Below, piece by piece: positions 9,849 through 24,423 of a DNA stretch of 64,000 bases. The stretch spans positions 806,001-870,000 of the forward strand of contig VSJF01000002.1 of NCBI GenBank assembly GCA_009739215.1, read 5' to 3'. Origin of the DNA: Floccularia luteovirens. Lineage: Eukaryota; Basidiomycota; Agaricomycetes; Agaricales; Squamanitaceae. Every line of letters starts with the position of its first letter. The first letter of the stretch is position 1. The position numbers were made by a program, and so were the translations under genes. The notes under the pieces were generated by a model. The model made no database searches. It was not told where the DNA came from and saw only the letters and a program-made list of their open reading frames with translations.

Positions 9849-12543
9849 ATGCAGCCAACCACGAGTCCTTTGTCCCATGAACTCTATGAAGAGTTGGGAG
9901 CAGCTTGCCGCGGCCAGGTTTATCTCTGTGGCGATCCAAAGTAGAGCGAAGGTGTTTTATTTCTTTTGCAATACCTGGCTGACTCGAACAACTACTCTTG
10001 CAGCTTTACAGACTTTTCCATTATCTTCAATGGAAATGTGGAAACCAAAGCAAAGGCGGTAGTTTGCCCTCTCGACGCAGAGGATATTAGCAAGTATGTT
10101 TCCTAGTTGTTCTAGAGCCGTGACAGATGCCTAATTTTTGATCCTTTCAAGAATCATACTGTTTTGTGTGAAACACTCCTTGTCTCCTTCAGTTAAGGCC
10201 GGAGGATATGGCACGGCAGGTTGGGCCGTCGGAGGAGATATAATTATAGATCTTAGCAAGATTGTTGAAGTGGACATTGAAGTGCCCCACGCTGATGGCT
10301 CATTCACTAGTCTCAAAGACGTAGCAGCCGCCAACAGCAAAGGAAAACGTTCTGTAGGATCTAAGGCACTCGATGACAAGGCTATTGATACCACCACTGG
10401 TAAACGTAGGCGGGAGGAAGATGCTAATCTCCGGGACTACAATAATGCATCCTTAGCTGTTGCTTCTTTTCTGGAGGGTCCATCTTCATCCGTGCTTGCG
10501 GATGGCCCGTCTCCAGCAGTCAGAAGGCGTCTCGACCCAGACTCTACAGCCCCGGCTTCCTCAACCAACATCGAGACGCAGCTGTTTCAGGGGTCAAACT
10601 TAAACTCTGTCCGTTCCACCTCAGGAGCGAATTCTTCCAACACCACAGTAGCTAACTCAACTACTGTGACAAACCCGTCTCCTTATATAGGCAGTAGCGG
10701 TCCCATCCATAGCACTGATACACAGCCATTTCCAATGGAGTCAAGACCATCGCGAGCAGGGGCTGACCCGTTTGGTTACCTCGACAGCCCAGAGGGTTCT
10801 CCTGCTCCTCTGCCGATTGTTACGCCGTCTGCGCACAATTCTCACTCCATGATGCGTCCTTGGGGCGCGGGATCCAGTGTAACATTAACCAACGCAGGTG
10901 GCTCGTTCACTGAGATGACGTTGCCCTCACAAGCAGAGCCGATTTATCCTCATGCTTACGTCACGTTTGGTGCAGGAATGAGGCAGAAGGAAGTCGATAC
11001 TTTTACGGCGAAACATAAATTGGAAGCGCGCTACGTCACTGGCTCCGGGGACGGGATACCATACCATGTACCGTTGTAAGCTCATTATTTCGTGCTAGAA
11101 GTCTTGGCAGCGAAGTAACTTACGAAATAATTAGTGCAGCTCACCCTGTTGGATCTTCAATAATGTTACTCGGTGGCTTTGGTTTCCTAGGCCGTTTGCA
11201 CGGCCTGAGCATTGACAACCTTGTGGAGGTGGAAATGGTATTAGCAGACGGTCGTATTGTAATTGTCAACGAAAAGGATCACCCAGGCACGAAAACGTCT
11301 TGTTTATTTTTCATCACCATGTCAATGATTCACCCCAACCCATAGATCTCTGGTGGGCACTCCGAGGAGCTGGTCCAACGTTAGGGGTAGCGACCCGCTA
11401 CAAAGCTAGGGCATTCCCTGTCCCTGTAGTTTTTGCTGGTAATCTCATCTAGTACGTCTTCCGAAAAACCTCAGTTTCATTGCCGTTCTGTTTAACCCCT
11501 ATTTTCCCAGCCGCTTCAATAAAGCTACCGCGCCCTCGCTTATCAGGCACTTCCGCGATTGTGTAAAAGGCGCACCGCGGGAACTTTACGCCAATGTCTT
11601 ATTGACTGCCGGGCCGGAGGGCATGGATTCCTTAGTGGTCGTGCAGATGTGCTACGTCGGCCCGAAGGAAAAGGGACAGGAGTTCCTTTCTGCAATTTCT
11701 TCATGGGACGGGGAGACATGCCTCCTCAACGAGGTAGACGAAAAGAGCTTTTTGCACCAGCAGGATAGTGTCGCCCAAGTTCTTCGTGGAAAAGGTCTGT
11801 CTTGTTCTTGGCTTGGAAGAATATACGGGACGCGCTTATTCTTGATATTCAAAAGCGGGCCGTCAATGGTTCATTCGTTCAGCATTAATCTCTTCACTGC
11901 CGGATGATATAATCAATGAAACAGTTATGCAATTTGCGGACACACCAGTCGGGTGCAGTGAGTCAAGCTAAAATTTTATCTAGCATTTTCTTACGTCTTT
12001 CTATTTGCAGCGTGGTTATTCGAGCTTGCTGCAGGTGCAATTACGGACTTTGAAGATACTTGTGTGCCCAAATCTCAACGCGAATCATCGTTCACCATTG
12101 CCGCACTTCACCAATGGGAAATCGACGCGATTGATGGTCGTTGTGTTGACTCTGCTGAGGAGGTTTGTTCATCCCGGATTATAGCCCAATTCGTCCCTTG
12201 TTACTTATCTTTAACATATAGTGGATCTCAGGGACGTTGAAACCGGTCCATGTTGGTGGTCCATATCCTAGTGTGAGTTAGTAGTTAATTTGCATCGAGA
12301 AAGATAGCTCATGATTTGAAATGCACACAGTTTTTAGGACGACACGAGCCACCAGAGAGGACTATGGCTTGTTTTGGTGACAACTGGTCTCGGTTGTGTG
12401 AGATCAAAAAGTCATATGATCCCAACAATTTATTCAAGAACACTTTTTGGCCCTTGAACGCAGAAGGCGAGAGTGTTGACCCAACCACACATGAGCCACC
12501 CACCCCTGAGATGTTCAAGCGCCCCCTTCCACCAGTCAATTAA
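9849..12543 (+). CDS. FAD-binding (PCMH-type) oxidoreductase with disordered insertion, 721 aa
   Basis: Ten exons: 9849-9940, 10004-10093, 10152-11075, 11135-11286, 11346-11451, 11511-11794, 11856-11957, 12011-12162, 12222-12272, 12331-12543; total 2166 bp in frame. The FAD domain shows VVCPLDAEDISK, SVKAGGYGTAGWAVGGD, HPVGSSIMLLGGFGFLGR and DLWWALRGAGPTLGVATRY, the pattern of BBE-like vanillyl-alcohol-oxidase superfamily enzymes. The berberine-bridge-like C-terminus ends with YDPNNLFKNTFWPLN. About residues 111-310 are a Ser/Thr/Pro-rich insertion (with a basic KRRREED patch) between two parts of the FAD domain. The intron after 11286 begins with GC instead of GT. No signal peptide is seen, so it is probably intracellular. 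Substrate unknown. Confidence 0.88.
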
Positions 12544-12934
12544 ACAACAAACCAGGCCGCTGTGCCAAACTTTTTCGGTCGGTATTATTCCCAAGGTATT
12601 ACTTACCAGCAATGTACATCTACAAATTCTGCTTTCTTGTCTATCACTCAGTCCCTCAGCTCAATGCAAAATTCAGTTTCCTCGGTGTTTGATGTTTGAA
12701 ATGAAAAGCTATTTGCAACTACAAAATTTTTCCGGTACATCAGACCTTCATGAAAGAAGGAAAGGGAGAAAGCGAAGTGAAGAGCATGATACAAAATGAA
12801 AGCAATCATACATACGGTCTCTAATAATGCTGGTGAAAGGAGTGAGTGTAAAAAGAAAAGATAGATAACATGAAAGCGGATGAAACAAAGAAAAGTGTAC
12901 CCAAGATACAAAAAAAAACTTCAGCTCGTACTGA
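12544..12934. other. Convergent 3' flanks
   Basis: The 391 bp between the stop codons of the FAD oxidoreductase and the RhoGEF. It holds both 3' untranslated regions; purine-rich stretches occur near 12755-12900. No gene is seen. Confidence 0.6.
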
Positions 12935-15900
12935 TCATCCTGATAAACTCAACGGTTCTAAAAAGCTAGCTAATGCCCAACCAACATTCCCATTTTCATC
13001 ACGACACAGTAAGAGACAGTCCTCACCATCATCCACATACAAAGGGAGTTTCGGGTGTATGCTTGGGTGCCCAGCCTCTTGAAGAACCTCATACAAATCA
13101 CCCTCTAACAGCGTAAAGAATGGGAAACTGAAATACGAAACCGCTGCTGGGGGTTTGCATGGATGTATCACTTGGCAGACGTACTTGGCGCGTTTTGTCA
13201 CCCAACTGTCGCGTTGTGCTGCAGAAAGGGGTCGTCTTTCTGGTGATCGTTCCTCATGAAAATTTTGGGTGTTCGTGCTGGCAATATTACTATTCTCCTT
13301 GTTATTATTTGTTGCATTGGAAGAGGGGGTGAAAAATGATGTGATCGACTTTATGGATCCAGAGCGTTGTCGACCATCGGTCGGACGGCGCGGTTGTTCT
13401 ACAGATTTCCGCTTGTAACTCGAATGACGAGAGGGACGACCCCTGTCGCGTTCTCGATCATCAAATTCAGGGGATCCCCCTGTAGCGGAACCTTCCACAA
13501 ATTGATTACTAGACCCTGCCCCCGCATTCCCACCTGTGTGTTTATCAGATGGAAGGGGCATGCTCTTTGTACGGGGTAAATTCGGGATTGCAGGTATATA
13601 ATCCTCCGTCCTACGACGTGGTGGAGACTTTGCAGCCGTTCGTGACTTTCCGGATCGCATGCTCTCCGCCGATGTGCGGCGATTTATGCTACGACGCGAG
13701 GATGTTTCATCGTTGAGTCCACGCGATCGGCTCCGTGAGGGGGTCAATGCAAATGGAGCGGAGACATACTGAGTCATGTTTGATGTGGCACCTATCTCTG
13801 ATGGAGAGTGTCCAGTCGCAGAGTTAGTGATTCCGGCACGAGATTTACTGTTAGGAGAATGGGAAGGATCAAGGCTTGAGAGCATTGATTGAACATATGA
13901 AACGGAACGAGCCGGAGGGTCGTGGTATAGCCGTTTTGTCTGGGTGATATTTAGGGCGGCCATCACTTCATCGACATCACTCCAACGTGAGAGCCATACA
14001 TTGACCGTCTCTGCGTGTCCTGCATTAAGCTCCCCATCAACCCGGAGCATCTCCCACAGATCACCCCACCTATCTTTGACATCCCGCCAGAATTCTGTTT
14101 GGATGATTGCTAATGTACGTACAGTCGCCGCAAGGCCTGTGTGCATGAGTGTAAGATATTGTGGTAGTTCTGCTGCCAATTGGCCCCTCAAAGCTAGATA
14201 ATTATTGGAAGCTTCCAGAAGAGACGCAGGAGGGCGATTCTTGGCCGAAACGCTCATTGTCAAAAGATGGTAGTGAAAGGGCTCCTGCTCGTTCATTGAT
14301 GAGAGCAATTTCATAGGTTTGTTCATCGTGGTTAACAGATGTGCGATCTCTTTAAGCAATCGCTCGGTGATAACAGCCTCGAGATCAACACACAGAGGCA
14401 TCAGTTGTCGCTCCACCACAGCTAAAAATGCTTCGAATGCCTCGCTGCCCTGTTCGGAGCTCAAGCCAATCACCTTGCCGAAGCTCAGGGCCCAAGTCCG
14501 TAGGCTGCGTACGACGTTACTCATCATACGCGCCCAGTCAACAACGTTCCTCGCGAATTGTTGTGTGAAAATGTCGATACGCTTCAGCTCAGCCTGCATA
14601 CGTTCTACCTCAGCCGCCTCGCCGTTTCCGTCCGCGTGGATTGCTCTGTTCTGCCTAAGTGACTTCATCTTGCTAAGATTCACTGTCGCAGAAACCGTCA
14701 CGTTGAGTGGTTTTTTCTTTGATGATAAAACATCTTTGACGACCTCTGCTCTCCGTCGACCTTCATTTACGTTCCGCGCGACTTCTTCCAATTTAGAGCG
14801 AGCAAGTTTAAGGTTCTCCTTATCAGGGTGACCATCAGGGGTTTCTTCAATGATTGCAGTGAGTAATAATGGGTATTTGAGCAATCTTTGGACAGGTTTA
14901 ATAAGAAGGGAGGCTAGATCCCATGCATGAGACAGGGACGATGCAATGTGCTGCGTATTTGATAGATAGGCAGTTAGTGCGGGGGTTTGCGGAAGTGCTT
15001 GAAGATGTGCTAGTGCTGATGGATGTCGAGTGATGTAGTACTTGTACGGTCTTTCTAGTTCGGGAATCTACCTCGATAAATCAGGATAACGTTAGAGGTA
15101 ATATGAACAAATGAACATACAATTTTAAGGAAGAGCTGCCCAACACAATCTTCACCTTGTCCACCTTCGACCACCGAACCCAAGGCAGTTTCAAGTTCTT
15201 CGCATAAGAAATCTGAAAAGAGCGCAAGTTCCGCTACATTGTTAAATATAATTTTGGTATCTTCTTGGGTCATTGGTGGACCCAATGATGATGTTGATGA
15301 ATCAGATGCAGTAGAGACAGTGCGAGAAGATGATGCCGATGAATCTGGTGGCGATGGTGGAACATTGTGTAACGGAACATTATGACCTGTAATAGCAATG
15401 AAATAAGGCAACGAAAAGATGAAAGACACGTGAAGCAATACCTAGAGCTAGCGGTATGTGTACCTCTCGGATCAGGGCTAGATCAGAAGCATATGCCCTT
15501 TCAGAAGACAGAAGTTCGTGCAGCGCGTGGTGTCGCTTCGACATGGGTTGTTGAGCCACCGAGGATGAAGACGACGCGCTTTCATCTTCTAAAGAAATGC
15601 TGAGCGGAGATTCGGGGCGGATGGGCACAGGTTTTGAAGTAAGGCCGTCCTCGGAGCTTGTGCTTCCACTGTCCATCATGCCCTTCACAGATGCATAGCT
15701 TAGGTGGTTTCTCATCTGGAAAGATGGGGAGGGGCTGGGCTCTACTATTGCAGCAAAATCGTTGTTTTCGGACGGAGGAGTAGTGGGTTTAAGGGAGCTT
15801 TGTGTGCGACTAGAACGCGCGCTATTGACGGAATTGGCAGAGGAGTCCGTAATTGATCTGGCGGGAGGGCGTAGAGGAGAGCGTGGAGGCAAGAGAGGGG

Positions 15901-16075
15901 GGAAGGATAAGGAAGAAGGCGGGGATTCAGCAGATGTTGGTGGGGATTGAGAAGAAATCAGGCCCGAAAGACTCAAATCAGAAGGGGGGCTTGCCATCCC
16001 CACGCGGTGAGAACGAGGCAGTTTGGTCACAGGTCCCGAGGAAGTCATATCTGCAGCTTCACTTTCTACACTCAT
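12935..16075 (-). CDS. Rho guanine-nucleotide exchange factor with DH, BAR and SH3 domains, 1010 aa
   Basis: Three exons: 16075-15442, 15386-15121, 15067-12935 (3033 bp, phases agree). Residues ~1-180 are a Ser/Pro-rich disordered region. The DH domain starts at RHHALHELLSSERAYASDLALI, is interrupted by a Ser-rich loop, and continues with the hallmark helix KPVQRLLKYPLLL near residue 360. A BAR-like helical region follows (AELKRIDIFTQQF onward), then a long Ser/Arg-rich linker, and a C-terminal SH3-type domain (AKYVCQVIHPC to VGWALASFLEPL). The order DH-BAR resembles fission-yeast Gef1 and animal Tuba, which activate Cdc42 at curved or growing membranes. Cdc42 as target is inferred. Confidence 0.9.
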
Positions 16076-17034
16076 TCTGCACAGTTTCTATCACAAATAT
16101 TCGTTTTATACACCCCAAATCTGACGAAATGCACGCTTGGAATATACCGTTAAGTATGCCAATCTGTATCCAGGAAGCGCCCAGGTGTTGGAGCCAAACA
16201 CTGACAGCCGGCCTGGAAAAAATCTAAACAGGGACCCTGAGGTTTTGAACAAACAGACGGAGGGTGAATATGAGGAGTCAACGCACAAGGAGCGAAAAAT
16301 GGAGGGGGTATATATCAATCCAACCCTCGTCTTCCTCTGCTTCTGCTTGCAAACGTCGAGGGGGCTTTCTGCCCCTGTTGCGTCTACTCGCGAAGATTGA
16401 TAGCCTCGCTTGCACGTGCACAGTAGTGTTGAGGGTGCAAATGTGATGAGGGGTCAACCTGTCAGCGTCCACGAGTGTTCACGTCGCGCGTTTTTGCGAG
16501 CTGGTGATATGCTGGGATGAGAGGGAGTTTAGGAAGAGAGCGGGCAAGTACTTGTATTTCTCAGGATTATTGGAGTGTACAGCTTTAGTCATGTGCCTTG
16601 CCTGCTAATATCAGCTCCCGCCTTCCGTGTCCTATACCCATTTACCGCATCACAAAAATATATGAGCTTTGGTAAGTATTTCATACTGTATATATCGTTT
16701 AGGGGTCAATCGGTCACCGCCAGCTCTGGAACTGAGCCCATATTTTACCCATCATTTCCCCGGTACGTATCAACTGATATTGACAACCACATGTAACGGC
16801 CGTGTACTTCAAGTATGCTCCACAGCACCGCCCCAGCTCGCAACTTTGTGAATCACGCCTACGAATCAAGTAAATCATACTCAATATGTATCGGTGATCT
16901 ACAGAAAGAAATTTTCTAGTACTTAGTATGTGCTATAGATAAAATAAATACCATTTGTATATAACCTATACTTATCCCCTAATCCGCATTGTCTCCCTCC
17001 CTAGGCAACCAGACCATGATTTTTTTTAGTTTAC
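16076..17034. other. Intergenic: RhoGEF upstream and PMR1 3' flank
   Basis: 959 bp. The part near 16076 contains the RhoGEF promoter; the part near 17034 is the ATPase 3' flank and is AT-rich (16860-17000). Small frames here carry no recognisable residues. Confidence 0.6.
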
Positions 17035-21209
<4,175 letters not shown>

Positions 21210-21998
21210 TCATGAACAACGTTCTGCCGTCGTGTCCAGTAATTAATGACAAAGCCCTACGCGTAAGGACTCGTCCTAATAAGCGATATCAAATGGAAGA
21301 TGAGTACAAGTCGAACAAAACGAAATTAGCGAATTACACTGATGCCGTTCACGGCAGACACGTGTGGTGTTTGTCTGGCGCCTTTGATATAAACGGATGA
21401 AATCTCATTCGTGTTTTATTTTCATCATCTAGTCCAGAAACATGTTTGGTGTCATTCGAAATCCGGTTTAATAGTTGCATCAATTCATCTTGTAACACAA
21501 CTCGCAACGGAATGGAACACTCAGAACCGTTACTCCTGTTCATCTGGACACCAGCATGTATTTAGCTTGACAGGCAAACCTGGTATCATTAATCCAATAG
21601 AAACAAAGACGACTAAATCAAATCGACAATGGTAAACCTCTTTTCCCAGCCAAATACCTTGTGTGCGAGAATCATAAGCCTTACTTACATTGCTTCATGT
21701 ATCGGCTGATCAGAGGTAAGCATGGACTTTCCTCCTATTTTATATTGGTCGCTCGTGGGACTCAAGCGTAATAGGTTTAGGACCTTGTCCAACTACCCCT
21801 AATGCAGACCATTGTACCATAAGGCTCATCGGACCTTGGTCATAAGGAGGGGCCATGCTCTGCCCCTGCGGGCCGTATTACCGGACCGCAGGCTCCGTAT
21901 CATGCCTTTCCCCCAAATTATGACGATAGTATTTAAAGATGGGATTTCGATAAAATCTCTCACACATCCTTTCTTCACTGTTAAACTTCTCAATCACA
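21210..21998. other. Divergent promoter region (PMR1 / aldo-keto reductase)
   Basis: 789 bp between divergent start codons. A candidate TATA stretch (tatttaaaga) lies near 21930, about 70 bp before the aldo-keto reductase start. A GC-rich patch lies near 21855-21900. No gene recognised. Confidence 0.5.
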
Positions 21999-23297
21999 AT
22001 GTCTTTTGAAAAGATTATTACGCTTTCTACTGGTGCCAAACTTCCTCAGATCGGCTTGGGAACATGGATGTCAAAACCCAAGGAAGTCGAGAACGCAGTA
22101 TGTAAATTCATACTTGGTACTTGGAATTTCTCCTAGATTCGTTTGATCTCGTTAGGTCGAGATCGCTGTGCGAAACGGCTATAGACATTTAGATCTTGCT
22201 ATGATTTACCAAAATCAAGACGAAGTTGGTGCTGCATTGAAGAAAGTTATCCCTAGTGTGGTCAAGCGAGAGGAACTATTCATCACCTCAAAACTCTGGA
22301 ATTCGTCTCACAAGGCGGAGTTGGTCGAAAAAGAGCTAGATAAGACTCTGGAACAACTTGGACTTGACTACCTTGATCTATACCGTGAATAAATCCATAC
22401 GGTCATCTCCACTCCAGAAACTAACTAGTCTGATAGTTATTCATTGGCCCGTCGCATTCACTGCTGGAGAACTTAATCCATTGCACCCAACGAAAGCAAA
22501 TCGGCTCGACGTTGACCCAAACACAAGCCTTGTTGAAACTTGGAAAGCTATGATCGCCCTGCCTAAATCCAAGGTTCGCATTAGTTGTAATGGATGATAT
22601 ATAATTGATATACTTTAATCATAGGTCAAAGCAGTTGGGGTGTCCAACTTTACAATTGAACATATTGAAGGAATTATCAATGCGACAGGAGTCGTACCGG
22701 TTAGTCCAACCACACTTTTTTGTAGCAGATCCTGACACCGTGAACCCCAGGTTGTAAATCAAGTTGAAGCACATCCACTTCTGCCACAGGACGACCTTGT
22801 GGCATACTGCAAAGAGAAAGGAATCCATATCACGGCTTATAGCCCTCTGGGAAACAACTGTATGAGACCCTTTAGGCACACAAGTCTTTCTTTTATTTAC
22901 ATATTACTTTTAGTGCTTGACAAGCCGAAGCTTACAGAGAACGCTGTAGTTGAGGAGGTCGCGAAAAAGCTTGGAGCTACAACTGCCCAGGTTCTCGTGG
23001 CATGGGGTGCATACCGAGGCTACTCGGTGATTCCGAAGAGTGTTCAAGAAGAACGTATCAAGTCTAACTTCAAACAAGTAGAGCTTAGCTCCGAAGATTA
23101 CGAGAAAATCAGCTCAATCGGTATCAATAACCATACCCGGTGAGTTCTTTCTATTATATCTCCCGAAGAGACCCTACATGCTCACCGGAAACTGTAGTTA
23201 TAACATTCCATACATCTATAATACCTTATCATGGGATGTCAACATCTTTAATGAGCCGCAAGAGTTGTCCGCCCCGATCAAAATCAAAATACAGTAA
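21999..23297 (+). CDS. Aldo-keto reductase, 324 aa
   Basis: Seven exons: 21999-22097, 22156-22384, 22437-22573, 22625-22699, 22751-22859, 22914-23139, 23198-23297; total 975 bp. The sequence opens with the AKR pattern [14 protein letters not shown]. The catalytic tetrad is visible: D46 and Y51 in [10 protein letters not shown]79 in FITSKLWN, H112 in IHWP. NADPH-binding signatures are VGVSNF and [13 protein letters not shown]. It should reduce aldehydes or sugars with NADPH in the cytosol. The last exon adds a tail rich in Ile and Asn beyond the usual fold end; its exact extent is less certain. Substrate cannot be told from sequence. Confidence 0.93.
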
Positions 23298-23489
23298 GTA
23301 GCGTTTCCCAAGCTGCTATACACTGCCGTATATATGGAACTTTTATTAAATATGTAAATGATGATTGGAACATGTCGAATACGTTTTGATATACAAAGAG
23401 AAGGAACGTGCTGCACAATTGTGGCTGTAAACATCACAGAAGACGACTACACAAGCAAACACTGCATGGGTCCGTGCGCAGATTGCGAG

Positions 23490-23497
23490 TATATAAG
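23490..23497 (+). promoter_or_regulatory. TATA box of U1 snRNA copy A
   Basis: TATATAAG lies 33 bp upstream of the predicted first base (23523), the spacing expected for TATA-directed initiation. The same element is present in the other copy. Confidence 0.75.
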
Positions 23498-23522
23498 CGA
23501 ACAGCAAACATCTGAACAACTC

Positions 23523-23697
23523 ATACTTACCTTGATGGCACAAGCCCCTTCAACTACCTGGGTTTGTGGGCCGTGGAGGTCCCCCATAGCACGGCGACCT
23601 TGTCCTCAGGGGATGTTTGCGGTTTGTATGGGCTCAGGCTCATGCACCGTCTCAATATTTTCCTGTCCTGCTTCGGCCACTCTGGCTGGGCAGGCTC
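23523..23697 (+). ncRNA. U1 snRNA, copy A
   Basis: The predicted transcript starts with ATACTTACCT, the universal U1 5' end that pairs with 5' splice sites. A first stem can form from ACAAGCCC (23541 on) with GGGTTTGT. The segment CCATAGCACGG resembles the U1A-binding loop (human CCAUUGCACUCCGG). A single-stranded AATATTTTC at 23654-23662 fits an Sm site, followed by a 3' hairpin closed by CCTGC and GCAGG (23667-23695). Length (~175 nt) is normal for U1. The canonical U1-70K loop (GAUCANGAAG) is not obvious. The 3' end is set at the end of the hairpin and may be off by a few bases. Confidence 0.8.
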
Positions 23698-23758
23698 TTA
23701 TTTTTTAATTTTTATTAGTCCTAACCCTAACCTCAATGTACATTATATAAATTTTATT

Positions 23759-23926
23759 GATTCATTCTTGATATGGGAACTCTTTTTTAACCTCTATACA
23801 TTGTATAGATATTGGTAACTATATTTGCTCTTATTTACTTCTAATGTCACATAAATGGACATTCCAAGCAAAGTGTGACATCATTTTAATAAAAGAATTC
23901 TAACCTCAAGACAGAGTAGATAAAAT
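23759..23926. other. Spacer between the two U1 units
   Basis: About 168 bp of AT-rich sequence separating the convergent U1 genes. It contains no gene and would be the loop if the inverted repeat formed a cruciform. Confidence 0.7.
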
Positions 23927-23983
23927 TTATTTATATAATGTACATTGAGGTTAGGGTTAGGACTAATAAAAATTAAAAAATAA

Positions 23984-24158
23984 GAGCCTGCCCAGCCAGA
24001 GTGGCCGAAGCAGGACAGGAAAATATTGAGACGGTGCATGAGCCTGAGCCCATACAAACCGCAAACATCCCCTGAGGACAAGGTCGCCGTGCTATGGGGG
24101 ACCTCCACGGCCCACAAACCCAGGTAGTTGAAGGGGCTTGTGCCATCAAGGTAAGTAT
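23984..24158 (-). ncRNA. U1 snRNA, copy B
   Basis: Apparently identical to copy A on the opposite strand: 5' end ATACTTACCT (24158-24149), the same stems, Sm-like site and 3' hairpin. Transcription of the two copies would converge on the AT-rich spacer. Two intact copies suggest either recent duplication or continuing gene conversion. Confidence 0.8.
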
Positions 24159-24183
24159 GAGTTGCTCAGATGTTTGCTGTTCG

Positions 24184-24191
24184 CTTATATA
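24184..24191 (-). promoter_or_regulatory. TATA box of U1 snRNA copy B
   Basis: TATATAAG on the minus strand, 33 bp upstream of the predicted start at 24158, matching copy A exactly. Confidence 0.75.
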
Positions 24192-24423
24192 CTCGCAATC
24201 TGCGCACGGACCAGACAAATATTTATCTTCGAATATATAAGCGACAGTTACAAGCTTCGCAGTCACGAGTAATATCAATATCCAGAAACTTAAGCAACAA
24301 AATCCAATTTGTAAATGCTAAGCTACCAATGTTACCAGGTATTCGGTGAGATGGAACCTGGTCAGTACAGGAGCGCTATTCGCCAGGACATGTGCTCCAT
24401 GCAATCTGGTTTCAATTACCCCA

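Larger units (their letters stand above)
23469..23758 (+). repeat. Inverted repeat, left arm (U1 copy A unit)
   Basis: This ~290 bp arm recurs in reverse complement at about 23927-24212 with no difference seen across the whole U1 region. The two arms begin together at ggtccgtgcgcag and diverge in the AT-rich stretch near 23750-23758, where the other arm has a few extra bases. The arm includes the TATA box, the snRNA and its 3' flank with tandem TTAGGG-like hexamers (cctaaccctaacc). Confidence 0.9.
23927..24212 (-). repeat. Inverted repeat, right arm (U1 copy B unit)
   Basis: Reverse complement of the left arm. The outer boundary is at ggacc (24208-24212) and the inner boundary lies in the AT-rich stretch near 23927. 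The TTAGGG-like hexamers are at 23948-23960. Confidence 0.9.

Noticed and set aside
13367..14831. Long plus-strand frames opposite the RhoGEF exon
   Set aside because: Shadow frames of the long third exon on the minus strand; no family residues.
23358..24278. Mirror-image reading frames of 101-116 codons with the same translated sequence
   Set aside because: They are translations of the U1 snRNA inverted repeat, not proteins.
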